DNA from: DAOUKH01 sp965261455
GTDB taxonomy: Bacteria; Chloroflexota; Dehalococcoidia; SHYB01
Direction of reading: 5' to 3'
Assembly: GCA_965261455.1 (NCBI GenBank)
Contig: OZ253453.1
Coordinates: 1-64,000, forward strand
DNA length: 64,000 nucleotides
Shown: positions 26,913 through 35,267 of the stretch, one piece after another
How positions within the stretch are numbered: position 1 is the first letter of the stretch
How the letters are laid out: each line of letters begins with the position of its first letter
Notes under the pieces: generated by a model
Seen by the model: only the letters and a program-made list of their open reading frames with translations
The model's database searches: none
Told to the model about the DNA's origin: nothing
Position numbers and translations under genes: made by a program

Positions 26913-27065
26913 TTTCTTGCGCCCGCCGGGGAGATCGTGACCGCAGAGCTTGGCGACAAGCTCGACCGCCCCGGCCTCGCACTTGACTTCTCCGCGCTGT
27001 TTGCGTCAGACATCACGGGCCGCGCCCGCGCCTTCAATTCGATGGTTCAGGCGGCATGGAGATAG
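26913..27065 (+). pseudogene. Possible phage portal-protein C-terminal fragment
   Basis: The frame reads FLAPAGEIVTAELGDKLDRP, then LALDFSALFASDITGRARAFNSMV and stops shortly after. The pattern (K)L..P.L.LDF..L.A.DI.GRARAF.SMV reminds me of the C-terminal region of HK97-type portal proteins. Both ends are missing and no other structural phage gene is nearby. Treat it as a remnant of a former prophage or island gene. The rest of 26727-27130 shows nothing else that I can support. Confidence 0.3.
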
Positions 27066-27132
27066 AGCGGGCGGTGGCCCTGAGTGGCCTACTCGCAGGG
27101 GAGTAGAGGAGGCGGCGAAGCCCTACCCCCGC

Positions 27133-27252
27133 TCATTCACTATCAGAATTAACAAGGAAAACCGTGATGGCCGCAGCGATGGCGACGACAAGGCAATAGA
27201 CTAAGAAATCTCTGTTCCACACCCAAGGAATGGTATGGGCGCAGAGAATCAC
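27133..27252 (-). CDS. Very small possible membrane peptide (39 aa)
   Basis: Minus-strand frame from GTG 27252: a short polar start, WVWNRDF, then a hydrophobic run LVYCLVVAIAAAITVFLV and an acidic end NSDSE. One predicted TM helix. No clear ribosome site was found and the start is uncertain (TTG 27258 is also possible). It may be a chance frame. Confidence 0.22.
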   Translation of the reverse strand: MILCAHTIPWVWNRDFLVYCLVVAIAAAITVFLVNSDSE

Positions 27253-27359
27253 AGGCAAGAGGGTGGTGGCGCTGCGCAGATTGTGGCGGCGAAAATACTC
27301 ACCGTGACCGCCGAATCAAGGGGCATATAGATGGTGTGCTTTCCGCATGGGAGCCCCTT

Positions 27360-27614
27360 ATGGCTGACAAGACTCCTCCTCACTTGAGGCCAGGGTGCGC
27401 GCCCCCGGTACTCGCGTTCGTTTTCGGCTTCACCACGTTCATCATCTTTGGCGGCACCCAAGGGCCGGGGTGTATAGCCTGCATGGGCTGGAGCGGCCCC
27501 ACGCTTTGGACTGCCGTAGCGCTCAGCGCTGCAGCCGGAGCCTTGCTTGGCCGGGGCTTTAGCCGGTACCAGCAGCGCGAGGCTCGCCGGCGGCGGCGCG
27601 GTGACCGGAAGTAA
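27360..27614 (+). CDS. Small membrane protein of unknown function (84 aa)
   Basis: 84 residues with two hydrophobic segments: about 16-34 (PVLAFVFGFTTFIIFGG) and 47-64 (TLWTAVALSAAAGALLG). Between them are two cysteines in GPGCIACMGW. A strongly basic tail (RYQQREARRRRRGDRK) is probably cytoplasmic. ATG 27360 is preceded by GGGAG at 6 bases. Size and topology fit phage or plasmid accessory membrane proteins. No family is recognised. Confidence 0.45.
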   Translation: MADKTPPHLRPGCAPPVLAFVFGFTTFIIFGGTQGPGCIACMGWSGPTLWTAVALSAAAGALLGRGFSRYQQREARRRRRGDRK

Positions 27615-27682
27615 AGGCAGTGTCTCCATTTTCAAAATCCCCCAGTGGGTTGGAGCAGATGGTGGTAGGAGGCCCGTGAAAG

Positions 27683-27808
27683 ATGGAGGGGATTCACCAC
27701 CAGTTACGAGCAGTCAAATGGTGGGTTTGGCTGGGAATCGCCCTTGTTGTCCTAGTCCTCGTGAACCAAGTCGTAGGGGGCGGACACCACCCAAGGGACG
27801 GTCGGTGA
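27683..27808 (+). CDS. Single-pass membrane micropeptide (41 aa)
   Basis: ATG 27683 is preceded by AGGAGG at 10 bases. The 41-residue product has a short amphipathic start, then WWVWLGIALVVLVLVNQVV as a clear TM helix, and a basic, His-containing end. It lies between two other small frames on the same strand at the right end of the island. The ribosome site and the coherent TM helix support it. No function is recognised. Confidence 0.4.
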   Translation: MEGIHHQLRAVKWWVWLGIALVVLVLVNQVVGGGHHPRDGR

Positions 27809-27821
27809 GCAACGAGAGGAT

Positions 27822-28028
27822 GTGATTGCCGACCACGGCAGAGAGCGTGCCATCGCCTACCTCTCTCAGGGATTCACGTTCTTGGCTTTAGAGTACGGCA
27901 TACGGCTCGATGAGGATGCGGTGCGAGCCATGTTGTCGGACGATGAGACTTTCCTCACCGATATTGGAGGTGGCTCCTCCCTTTTTCACCTTCTTCGATT
28001 GGTGGCATTCCCCGTCGGACAAGGCTGA
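27822..28028 (+). CDS. Small soluble protein of unknown function (68 aa)
   Basis: GTG-initiated frame 13 bases after the micropeptide. It reads AIAYLSQGFTFLALEYGIRL, DEDAVRAMLSDDETFLTDIG and a hydrophobic end. Probably helical; no known domain. GAGAGG is very close to the GTG, so initiation is doubtful. From 28029 to 28257 I see no gene, only sequence leading to the island edge. Confidence 0.3.
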   Translation: MIADHGRERAIAYLSQGFTFLALEYGIRLDEDAVRAMLSDDETFLTDIGGGSSLFHLLRLVAFPVGQG

Positions 28029-28257
28029 TACGGTGCGGGATGCGTTCTCGAAGCCGGGGAAGTCCCAAGCGAGACCATGCAGAAGCTCGCTGACCTCGTT
28101 GCAGCCTACCAAAAGAACGGTCGGGCCAGAACAAGAATAGGACACTTGAAACCGAGACCCTACCGAAGGTAAACCCCATGTGGCCAGACTGGCACTCATG
28201 TGGTACGCGGCGTGGTACGTATGGCCGTTGAGGTGCCTTCAACAGGTTTCCTGGCCT

Positions 28258-29043
28258 AACACCTTCCTGGCCCAGGACTACTGCGCCGTGGCCCCCGACC
28301 GGCTCATCGGCAACGGCGTCGTACCGGTCAAGGGCATCGATCAGGCCGTACTGGAACTCAAGCGCTGCGGCGAGATCGGGCTCAAGAGTGTCTCACTGCA
28401 GCAGTTCCCCAACGGCGGCGGCGCACCCGAGCCGGAGGACGACGAGTTCTGGGAGACGGCCCTCGACATCGGCATGAGGATCTCGCCGCACGCCAACTTC
28501 GGCCATCCCGCGCCCCCCGAGTACGGCGGCGGCGCGGGGACGGGCTCTCTGGCCTACGCCGTCTCTCTCACCCAGCGCACCAACGGCTTCCGCCCGCTCT
28601 ACTGCATCGCCCAGCTCATCGCTTCCGGCGTCTTCGACCGCTTCCCCGATATCCGCTTCTATTTCGCCGAGACCAACGCGAGTTGGCTTGCGAGCCTCGT
28701 CTGGTTCATGGACGACAACTACCGCATCTTCAAGCACTGGTACGGCCCGCTCCGCATGAAGCCCAGCGAGTACATCTTCAAGCACTGCCGCTTCAGCTTC
28801 ATCCGCGACCCCTTGGCCCTGAAGCTCCGCGACGTCGTTCCCCTCGACATTCTCATGTGGGGCTCCGACTTCCCCCACTCGGTGGGCTCCTTTCCCAATT
28901 CGCAGGAGTGGATCGACCAGATCTTCGAGGGCGAGAGCGAGGCGGTGAAGCGCCGCATTCTGCTCGAAAACCCGTGCGAGCTCTTCGGCCTCGACCCCGA
29001 GGCCGACATCACGCCCACGCCGGGCGCAGCGGTGGCCGTCTAG
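28258..29043 (+). pseudogene. 3' two thirds of the island-split amidohydrolase
   Basis: Starts at NTFLAQDYCAVAPDRLIGNG, exactly where the truncated 5' part at 6283-6666 would continue, as judged from the paralogue at 5099. It carries the remaining active-site region: SPHANFGHP, YFAETNASWLAS, MWGSDFPHSVGSFP. The frame is open for 262 codons to the natural stop and continues upstream into island sequence to 28180, where an ATG could give a short N-terminal extension. It lacks the first strand with the DxH metal ligands, so it should be inactive. The absence of stops suggests a recent break. Confidence 0.85.
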
Positions 29044-29156
29044 GGGCCGGTTGTCCTACCCCCGCTCGATTGACAGCCCCAAAGGGCGGCACTAGAGTTG
29101 CTACCAGATTTATGGGCCGCGCGCGGAGCGCTCCGCCGTCGGCCAAGGAGTTGCCC

Positions 29157-30284
29157 ATGGCCGCGACCGGACGCACCTACGAAGTAATCTCAGCCGATTC
29201 CCACGTGGTGGAGGCCCCCAACCTTTGGGAGGACTGGCTGCCCAAGAAATACCTCGACTACGCCCCCAAGCTCGTCAAGGACGAGGACGGCGGCGATGCC
29301 TGGGTCTACCAGGAAGGCATGGCCCCCGCGCCTCTCGGACTCGTCGCCTGCGTCGGCATCGAAAAACAGGACATGAAGTGGACCGGCCTCAGCTACGGCG
29401 ACAACCTCCACCCCTCCGTCTACGACGGCAAAGCACGCCTTGAGGTCCTCGACACCGACGGCGTCGACGCCGAGTTCCTCTACCCGCCGCAGCGGGCCGT
29501 GGGCACGTTCATGAAGAATCCCGACTCCGAGATCCACCTCGCCGGCCTCGACGCCTACAACCGCTGGCTCAGCGAGGGCTTCTGCGCCGCCGACCCCGCC
29601 CGGCTCTTCGGCGTCTACCAGATACCCAACCTGGGCGTTGAGACCGCCGTGGCCGAGCTTAAGAAGGCGAAGGACATGGGCTACCGCGGCGCCGTGATCG
29701 GCATGTGGCCCTCCGGCAAGCAGCAGCTCACCGGCGAGGACGACCCGTTCTGGGCCGCGGCGGAAGAGCTCGAAATGCCGATCTCGATCCACTTCCGCCT
29801 CGCCTCGCAAGGCGCGGGCCACATCGCCTCTAAGGGCGGTGCCCTGGCGACCGGCGCCGTGGCCGGCATCTCCGACTTCCCCGTGCTCATGGTCGACCTG
29901 ATCTTCGACGGCGTCTTCGACCGCTTCCCCGACCTCAAGATGGTCGGCGTTGAGGTGGGCGTGGGCTGGATCCCCCACGCCGCCGAGATGATGGACGACC
30001 GCTACTGGCGGAACCGGGGCCACGCCAAGTGGGGCCTCAAGAAGCTCCCCAGCGAGTATGTCAAAGATAACTGGCTCGCCACCTTCATCGTCGATCGCAT
30101 CGGCGTCGAGATGCGCCACGCCGTTGGGCTGAACAACATGTCGTGGTCCACCGACTTCCCTCACCACGGCAACGACTACCCCTACTCGCGGCAGACCATC
30201 GAGCAGCACTTCGTCAACGTCCCCGAGACGGAGAAGCGCCGCATCATCTGCGACAACGCGGCGGAGCTCTACGGCCTGGTCTAG
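29157..30284 (+). CDS. Amidohydrolase-family protein (third copy, more divergent)
   Basis: 375 residues, PF04909-like TIM barrel. ADSHVVEAP near residues 13-21 is the first metal motif. The central ISIHFRL, VGVEVGVGWIPHAAEMMDDRY and SWSTDFPHHGNDYP give the other barrel-end ligands. More distant from the two tandem copies than they are from each other, so it probably has a different substrate. ATG 29157 has AAGGAG upstream. A strong hairpin terminator follows the stop. Confidence 0.85.
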   Translation: MAATGRTYEVISADSHVVEAPNLWEDWLPKKYLDYAPKLVKDEDGGDAWVYQEGMAPAPLGLVACVGIEKQDMKWTGLSYGDNLHPSVYDGKARLEVLDTDGVDAEFLYPPQRAVGTFMKNPDSEIHLAGLDAYNRWLSEGFCAADPARLFGVYQIPNLGVETAVAELKKAKDMGYRGAVIGMWPSGKQQLTGEDDPFWAAAEELEMPISIHFRLASQGAGHIASKGGALATGAVAGISDFPVLMVDLIFDGVFDRFPDLKMVGVEVGVGWIPHAAEMMDDRYWRNRGHAKWGLKKLPSEYVKDNWLATFIVDRIGVEMRHAVGLNNMSWSTDFPHHGNDYPYSRQTIEQHFVNVPETEKRRIICDNAAELYGLV

Positions 30285-30310
30285 CGCGAGCCCGAACGAG
30301 CAAGCATGCA

Positions 30311-30343
30311 GGGCCTCCCCGATCGGGGAGGCCCGTTCCTTTC
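30311..30343 (+). terminator. Rho-independent terminator after the third amidohydrolase
   Basis: Perfectly self-complementary GGGCCTCCCC/GGGGAGGCCC with GATC at the centre (30311-30334), followed by GTTCCTTTCT. It lies 27 bases after the stop at 30284 and ends before the next gene at 30361. Confidence 0.75.
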
Positions 30344-30360
30344 TAAACGGAGGCGAAGCA

Positions 30361-31065
30361 ATGTCTAGGACCCAAGGCGTCTATCTCACCTACTCGCGGC
30401 TGCTCAACCCCAAGAAGGCGGCGGAGTGGGACGAGTGGTACGACACCATGCATCTTCCCGACATCGTCGGCTCGGGTTCGGCGTGGCGCGCCACCCGCTG
30501 GCAGCGGCAGGACGCCGGGCACTTCGGCTGGACGAACGCCAACATCTATGAGGTCGAAGGGCCGGACATCGTGGCGAATCAGAAGAAGGCGTCGGCGCAG
30601 GCGCCGAGGTGGCGCGCCGAGGGCCGGCACTTCCTCGACTACGCCCTCATGGACCTCAAGTTCTTCGAACCCACCGGAAAGTGGACGGGTATCGCCGACC
30701 CTTCGCCCGACCTCAGCGCCCGCGTCTACGTGCTGACGCTCTGCGGCGACCGCTCCCGTGACGACGAGTGGAACGAGTGGTACGACGACGTCCACGTCCC
30801 CGACCTCCTCGCCGTCGACGGCTTCGTCTCGGCCACCCGGTGGAAGCTCGTCACGCCGACCCCCTTCGGCGCAAACCATCTCGCCATCTTCGACGTTCAC
30901 GGCGACATCGAAGCGGCGCAGGCGAATCTGGCGGCGGCGGTTCCGAAGATGTTCAAGGGCGGCCGCATGCACCCGCAGAACGCCATGGCAGACATGGCCT
31001 GGCTCCTTCCCACCGGGCAGTGGGCCGGCGTGGGCTATACCGCCGGTGCGGAGGCCGGTTCCTAG
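30361..31065 (+). CDS. Two-domain dimeric alpha/beta-barrel protein (EthD-like), copy 1
   Basis: 234 residues built from two related ferredoxin-like domains. Both halves contain an EW.EWYD..H.PD motif: AEWDEWYDTMHLPDI near residues 20-34 and DEWNEWYDDVHVPDLL near 138-153. This is the pattern of EthD-like/dimeric alpha-beta barrel proteins, which bind or transform small aromatic compounds, often as helpers of oxygenases. No enzyme activity can be assigned. A near-duplicate follows at 31114. Confidence 0.75.
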   Translation: MSRTQGVYLTYSRLLNPKKAAEWDEWYDTMHLPDIVGSGSAWRATRWQRQDAGHFGWTNANIYEVEGPDIVANQKKASAQAPRWRAEGRHFLDYALMDLKFFEPTGKWTGIADPSPDLSARVYVLTLCGDRSRDDEWNEWYDDVHVPDLLAVDGFVSATRWKLVTPTPFGANHLAIFDVHGDIEAAQANLAAAVPKMFKGGRMHPQNAMADMAWLLPTGQWAGVGYTAGAEAGS

Positions 31066-31113
31066 TCCCCAGGCGGAGAGGTGCCGCAGCTTGCGCGGAA
31101 ACGCGGCAGAGTA

Positions 31114-31824
31114 ATGTCCAGGACTGAAGGCATCTACCTTACCTACTCGCGGCTGCTCGACCCCAAGAGGGCGGTCGAGTGGGGCGAGTGGTACGACACC
31201 ATTCACCTCCCCGATATCGTCGGCTCGGGGTCCGCGTGGCGCGCCACTCGCTGGCGGCGGCAAGGTGCCGGCGTCGACGGCTGGACGAACGCCAACATCT
31301 ACGAGGTCGAGGGGCCGGACATCGTGGCCAACCAGAAGAAGGCATCGGCGCAGGCCCCGAGGTGGCGCGCCGAGGGCCGGCACTTCTCCGATCACGCCCT
31401 CATGGACCTCAAGCTCTTCGAGCCCGTCGGGCGTTGGACGGGGCTCGCCGACCCCTCGCCCGCCCTGACGGCTCGCCGCTATGTCTTCAGCTTTTGCGCC
31501 GACCGCGCCCACGAGGATGAGTGGAACGAGTGGTACGACGAGGTCCACGTCCCCGACGTACTGGCGATGGACGGCTTCGTCGCCGCGACGCGGTGGCGCC
31601 TGGTGACACCGGCCCCCTATGGCGCGAACTATCTCGCCCTCTACGACGTGCACGGCGACCTCGCAGCGGCCCAGGCGTACCTGACCCAAAAGGTTGGGGC
31701 GCTCTACGAGAGCGGCCGCATGCATCCCAAGCTGGCCGTGGCCGAAAGGGACTGGCTCCTCCCCACGGGGCAGTGGGCCGGTGTGGGATACACCGAGGGC
31801 GCCGAGGCGAAGGCCGGCGCCTAG
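31114..31824 (+). CDS. Two-domain dimeric alpha/beta-barrel protein (EthD-like), copy 2
   Basis: 236 residues, highly similar to the preceding gene over the whole length: SRTEGIYLTYSRLLDPKRAV, VEWGEWYDTIHLPDI, DEWNEWYDEVHVPDVL. The ATG at 31114 is used because it aligns with copy 1; 11 extra in-frame codons lie upstream. Its stop overlaps the stop of the convergent MFS gene by 3 bases. Tandem duplication is obvious and both frames are intact, so both are probably used. Confidence 0.75.
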   Translation: MSRTEGIYLTYSRLLDPKRAVEWGEWYDTIHLPDIVGSGSAWRATRWRRQGAGVDGWTNANIYEVEGPDIVANQKKASAQAPRWRAEGRHFSDHALMDLKLFEPVGRWTGLADPSPALTARRYVFSFCADRAHEDEWNEWYDEVHVPDVLAMDGFVAATRWRLVTPAPYGANYLALYDVHGDLAAAQAYLTQKVGALYESGRMHPKLAVAERDWLLPTGQWAGVGYTEGAEAKAGA

Positions 31825-33323
31825 CCCCGACGTTCGGTCTCCACGCTTGTTGAGACGGCTTCCCCTTCCGCTTCCTCGGGCCGTGGTGCCGGCTTGAAGA
31901 GTGAGAGAATAGCGCCGGCGATGAGCAACGCCGCCGCGACGCGCAACGTCATGCGCAGGCCGTCCACGAAGCCCGCAATAAGGGCGGGGTTGGCGACAAC
32001 GTCGGGGTCGCGTAGCGGCCCGAGGTCGGGCTCCACGCCAAGGGCGCGGATTCCCACCGCGAGGAGCGCCGCCGCCAGCACCACCCCGGTAACCTGCCCC
32101 AAGTTCCGCACCAGGGTGAGGAAGGCGGAGGCCACGCCATAGCGGCTGGCCTCGACGGCGCTGAGCACCGAGCTGTTGTTCGCCGGCTGGAAGAGGCCCA
32201 TGCCGAGGCCGAGGCTGGCCGCCGCGAGACTGATGACGTAGAACGGCGTCTCCGTCCCGGCGAAGGAGAAGCCCACGAAGCCCGCGGCGACGATGATCGC
32301 GCCGGCCGTCGCCGGAATCCGTGGCCCAAGCTTGTCTGATAGCCGCCCCGCTATCGGTCCCGTGACCGCGAGCACGAAGGCCGTGGGGGTCATGATGAGC
32401 GCCGCCTCGCGGGGCCGGTACTCCAGCACGCCCTGAAGATAGAACGGCGTGACCATGACGTAGGCCGAGGCGGAGGCGAACACGAGCCACCCGGCGATCC
32501 CGCCGAGGGTGAACGACGACCGCCGGAACAGCGCCAGGTCGATCATGGGATGCTCGGCCCGCAGCTCGGCGGCGATGAAGAGAGCCAAGGAGACGACCGC
32601 TATTGCGGCGAAAGCCAGCACGAAGGGCGATGTCCACCCCACCTCGCTTCCCCGGCTGAATACAAGGAGGACGCTCACCAGCGCGGTCGAGGAGGTGACC
32701 GCGCCGGCCCAGTCCGTCTTGCCGCCTTGAGCGCTCGGCGTTCCGATCGCCGCGTCCTTCAGCGCCACCAGTGCGAAGAGCGCCCCCAGTGGCGCCAGGG
32801 CCGTGTTCACCAGGAAGACCGCGCGCCAGCCAAAGGCGTCGACCAGCACGCCGCCGATGGGCGGCCCCGTCACCGCGCCCAGTGCTACCACGGTAGCCAT
32901 GAGGCCCAGAGCGCGGCCCCGCTCCTGCGGCGGAAACACGGCCACGGCGATTGCCATGCTCAGGCCCTGCACCGACGCCGCCCCCACGGCCTGGATGGCC
33001 CGCGCTCCAAACAGCCACGGCAGACTCGGGGCGGCGGCGGCGAGCGCGGCCCCGCCGCTCAACAGCAGGAAACCGATGACGTAGAGCCTCTTCCGCCCGA
33101 AGCGGTCCGAGGCGCTGCCGATGGGCAGCAGGATGGCGGAGATGATGACGAGGTAGATCAGTACGATCCACTGCACCGCGGTCAGGCTGGCGTCGAAGTG
33201 CGCCGTGATCGTTGGCAGCGCGATGTTGACGATGCCCATGTCGATCACGGTCGAATAGACGCCCATCGCCGCCGCGGCGAGGACGATCCACTTATAGTTC
33301 GGCGAGCCCGTATCGATCCGCAT
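31821..33323 (-). CDS. MFS drug/organic-compound exporter, DHA2 (EmrB/QacA) type
   Basis: 500-residue membrane transporter with about 14 predicted helices. Motifs: SASDRFGRKRLY (MFS motif A after TM2), MGIVNIALPTI in TM1 (motif D1 of the 14-TM group) and GALGLM..VVALGAVTGPPIGGVL (motif C in TM5, antiporter signature). It likely works as a proton-coupled exporter. The C-terminal tail is polar. ATG 33323. It converges on the EthD-like genes, and the intergenic region behind it holds a dispersed palindromic repeat. Confidence 0.85.
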   Translation of the reverse strand: MRIDTGSPNYKWIVLAAAAMGVYSTVIDMGIVNIALPTITAHFDASLTAVQWIVLIYLVIISAILLPIGSASDRFGRKRLYVIGFLLLSGGAALAAAAPSLPWLFGARAIQAVGAASVQGLSMAIAVAVFPPQERGRALGLMATVVALGAVTGPPIGGVLVDAFGWRAVFLVNTALAPLGALFALVALKDAAIGTPSAQGGKTDWAGAVTSSTALVSVLLVFSRGSEVGWTSPFVLAFAAIAVVSLALFIAAELRAEHPMIDLALFRRSSFTLGGIAGWLVFASASAYVMVTPFYLQGVLEYRPREAALIMTPTAFVLAVTGPIAGRLSDKLGPRIPATAGAIIVAAGFVGFSFAGTETPFYVISLAAASLGLGMGLFQPANNSSVLSAVEASRYGVASAFLTLVRNLGQVTGVVLAAALLAVGIRALGVEPDLGPLRDPDVVANPALIAGFVDGLRMTLRVAAALLIAGAILSLFKPAPRPEEAEGEAVSTSVETERRG

Positions 33324-33375
33324 TCGGCCTACTTGGTCCCTTCCTCCACCGGAAGAGGGCAGGGCGCGGGGCGGT

Positions 33376-33420
33376 CTTGCCCCCTCTCCCGCCGGGAGAG
33401 GGTTGGGGTGAGGGCGGGGG
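33376..33420. repeat. Dispersed palindromic intergenic repeat, copy a
   Basis: CCTCTCCCGCCGGGAGAGG hairpin followed by GTTGGGGTGAGGGCGGGGG. Nearly identical to the element at 35268 and related in plan to those at 41864, 43628, 56098 and 63736. All lie between genes, so this is a REP-like family of the genome. The rest of 33324-33548 shows no gene. Confidence 0.65.
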
Positions 33421-33548
33421 GTGGGGAGGGGCGCGCCAATGTCTCTATAGCCCGCTTACCCTCCCCACCGGCGGTCGACGGAGGCGCAACTTGGCGCGGC
33501 GTGACCGGCGTCGGCGGGATGTGGGCGATTCCGAGCGCCGCCGCGCCG

Positions 33549-33956
33549 CTAGACGGCCCGGAAGACGGGGATAGTGTGCTCGCCGTCGATGTCTTCGAAG
33601 TCCACCTCGACGGCCATGCCTTGGACGATGGCGTGCGGGTCGACGCCCAAGACGTTCGAATAGAGCCGCGGCCCCTCCTCCAACTGGATGATGGCGACGG
33701 CATAGGGCGGCTCGAACGCGGGATGGTACGCCCGCGTCATCACGATCCACGTGAACACCGTGCCGCGCCCACTCACCAGGCGCCATTCGTGGCCCGTGGC
33801 GGTGCACTCGGGGCAGGTGGCGGCGGGCGGGAAACGGAACGCCCCGCACGCCGCGCACTGCGGGAGCCGAAGCTCGTGCCGGCGGCAATACTCGTAGAAG
33901 GGGTCGAGGTCGGGGTTGGGAGCGGGTACGGGCCGCGTAGGATTGTCCGCCGTCAT
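33549..33956 (-). CDS. DUF35 OB-fold/zinc-ribbon acyl-CoA-associated protein
   Basis: 135 residues. An N-terminal helix (DPFYEYCRRHELRLP) is followed by a rubredoxin-like zinc ribbon with two CxxC knuckles (CAAC and CPEC) and then an OB fold (GRGTVFTWIVM, PYAVAIIQLEEG). DUF35 proteins form complexes with thiolase-fold enzymes and bind acyl-CoA, as in ChsH2-Ltp2. The neighbouring upstream gene is such a thiolase-fold protein on the same strand, so a two-subunit enzyme is likely. Confidence 0.85.
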   Translation of the reverse strand: MTADNPTRPVPAPNPDLDPFYEYCRRHELRLPQCAACGAFRFPPAATCPECTATGHEWRLVSGRGTVFTWIVMTRAYHPAFEPPYAVAIIQLEEGPRLYSNVLGVDPHAIVQGMAVEVDFEDIDGEHTIPVFRAV

Positions 33957-33987
33957 GTTGTTGCTCCTCGGCCCTTGGTCCCGTCGA

Positions 33988-35127
33988 CTAGTTGCTCGGC
34001 GCGTCGGTCAGGACGGCGGTGAGGTGGTGCTGGATGATCCCGCCGTTGCCGCCCACCAGCGCCACCCGGCAGCCGGGAATCTGGCCACCGCCCGCGTCGC
34101 CCCGCACCTGCCGGACGCCTTCGGTGAGCGAGGTCCACCCGTGGAGGTAGGCCTCGGAGAGCAGCCCGCCGCTGGTGTTTGTCGGCGTCGTTCCGCCGGG
34201 CGCCAGTCGGCCCTCCGCGGCGTAGGCGCCGCCTTCGCCCTTGGCGCAGAAGCCGTAGTCCTCGATGGTGATTAGCGTCGTGATGGTGAAGCAGTCATAG
34301 AACTCGGTCACGTCGACGTCGCTGAGAGAGAGACCCGCTTGGGCCAGCGCCTTGGGCGCCGCGATCTTGGCGGGCGAGGTCGTGAGGTCGTCGCGGTTGA
34401 GGAGGTCGCCCGGCCAATGCCCCTGGCCCATGCCGGAGATATAGACCGGCTTACGCCGCATCGACTTGGCCCGCTCCTCGGTGGTCACGATGATCGCCCG
34501 TCCCCCGTCGCTCACCAGGCAGCAATCGTAGATGCGGAAAGGCTCGGCGATGAACCGCCCGTCGAGGTAGTCGTCCATCGTCAGGGGCCGGTCGCGCATC
34601 GTGGCGATGGGATTCTTCAGCGCCCACTCGCGGGTCGAGATCGCGATGTGGCCTAGGTGCTCCTCGGTGGTGCCGTAGGCGTTCATATGCGCGCGGGCGA
34701 CGAGGGCGTAGCTGGCCGGCGCGCCGAACATGCCGTACACCCCGGCGATGGGGTCGGCCATGTTCTTGCCGGGAGCGGCCCCGCCGTGCGGGTTGGAGAG
34801 ATGCGAGGTCCCGTAGGCGATGAGGATGGTCTGCGCCATGCCGGACTCGATGGCGTGGACCGCCTGGTGGAGCAGCGTCATCGCGCCGTTCCCCCACGGG
34901 AGGCCGATCCCCTCAAACCCCGGCTCGATGCCCAGCCCCTGCGTGATCTGGCCGGGGAAGACGTCGCCGCTGATCTGCGTCATGACCCCGTCGATGTCAT
35001 TGGGGGTCAGCCCGGCGTCGGTCAGGGCGGCCTGGGCCGCGTCTAGGGCGAAGCCCAGGTACGTGCGCCCCGGCACCCGCCCCTGCTCGGTATACCCCAC
35101 GCCTGCGATGCACGCTCGCTGCTTCAT
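33988..35127 (-). CDS. Thiolase-fold protein (SCP-x/Ltp2-like) paired with DUF35
   Basis: 379 residues with a thiolase fold: N-terminal CIAGVGYTEQGRVPG, AQAALTDAGLTPNDIDGVM, and the C-terminal GGLLSEAYLHGWTSLTEGVRQVRG. At the place of the usual nucleophilic cysteine the sequence is LPWGNGAMTLLHQAVHAIES, without Cys. It is therefore probably not a classical thiolase but a lyase/aldolase of the Ltp2 sort (steroid side-chain retro-aldolase) acting with the DUF35 partner. The role is inferred from this residue loss and the gene pairing. ATG 35127 with GGGAGGACGGC upstream. Confidence 0.82.
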   Translation of the reverse strand: MKQRACIAGVGYTEQGRVPGRTYLGFALDAAQAALTDAGLTPNDIDGVMTQISGDVFPGQITQGLGIEPGFEGIGLPWGNGAMTLLHQAVHAIESGMAQTILIAYGTSHLSNPHGGAAPGKNMADPIAGVYGMFGAPASYALVARAHMNAYGTTEEHLGHIAISTREWALKNPIATMRDRPLTMDDYLDGRFIAEPFRIYDCCLVSDGGRAIIVTTEERAKSMRRKPVYISGMGQGHWPGDLLNRDDLTTSPAKIAAPKALAQAGLSLSDVDVTEFYDCFTITTLITIEDYGFCAKGEGGAYAAEGRLAPGGTTPTNTSGGLLSEAYLHGWTSLTEGVRQVRGDAGGGQIPGCRVALVGGNGGIIQHHLTAVLTDAPSN

Positions 35128-35267
35128 GCCGTCCTCCCGTCCGTGTTCCGGCTCATCTTATCGGACACCGTTCCCCAAGCCAACGCCAAGGCCCCCTCTC
35201 CCCCTCCAAGAGACCTCTGCGTAACCAGCATGAGATGCGAGGAGTTGGAAGTGGGTGGTGCTGGGGT

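Larger units (their letters stand above)
6667..28257. mobile_element. Genomic island carrying the type I-E CRISPR-Cas locus, inserted in an amidohydrolase gene
   Basis: The region separates two complementary parts of one amidohydrolase reading frame (5' part ending near 6666, 3' part beginning at 28258). Comparison with the intact paralogue shows that only about three codons are missing or altered at the junction. Mobile-element signs inside are the integrase C-terminus at the left end, two decayed copies of an element-type helicase C-terminus, a truncated RelE/ParE-type toxin, an AlpA-type excisionase/regulator, a possible phage portal fragment and long direct repeats. Both junctions show CCTA. 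There is no complete integrase, so the island is probably no longer self-mobile. The edges are given to within a few bases. An assembly artefact is unlikely because the two halves complement each other. Confidence 0.75.

Noticed and set aside
6667..28257. The island as an intact prophage or ICE
   Set aside because: No complete integrase, no capsid, tail, lysis or conjugation genes. Only fragments and an AlpA regulator remain.
30343..33291. A 982-codon minus-strand ORF
   Set aside because: It is antisense to the two EthD-like genes and out of frame with the MFS gene. Its translation is Arg/Gly/Pro-rich without domains, while the overlapping frames have clear families.
32550..34022. A 490-codon plus-strand ORF
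   Set aside because: Runs antisense through the MFS gene, an intergenic repeat and the DUF35 gene. No coherent protein.
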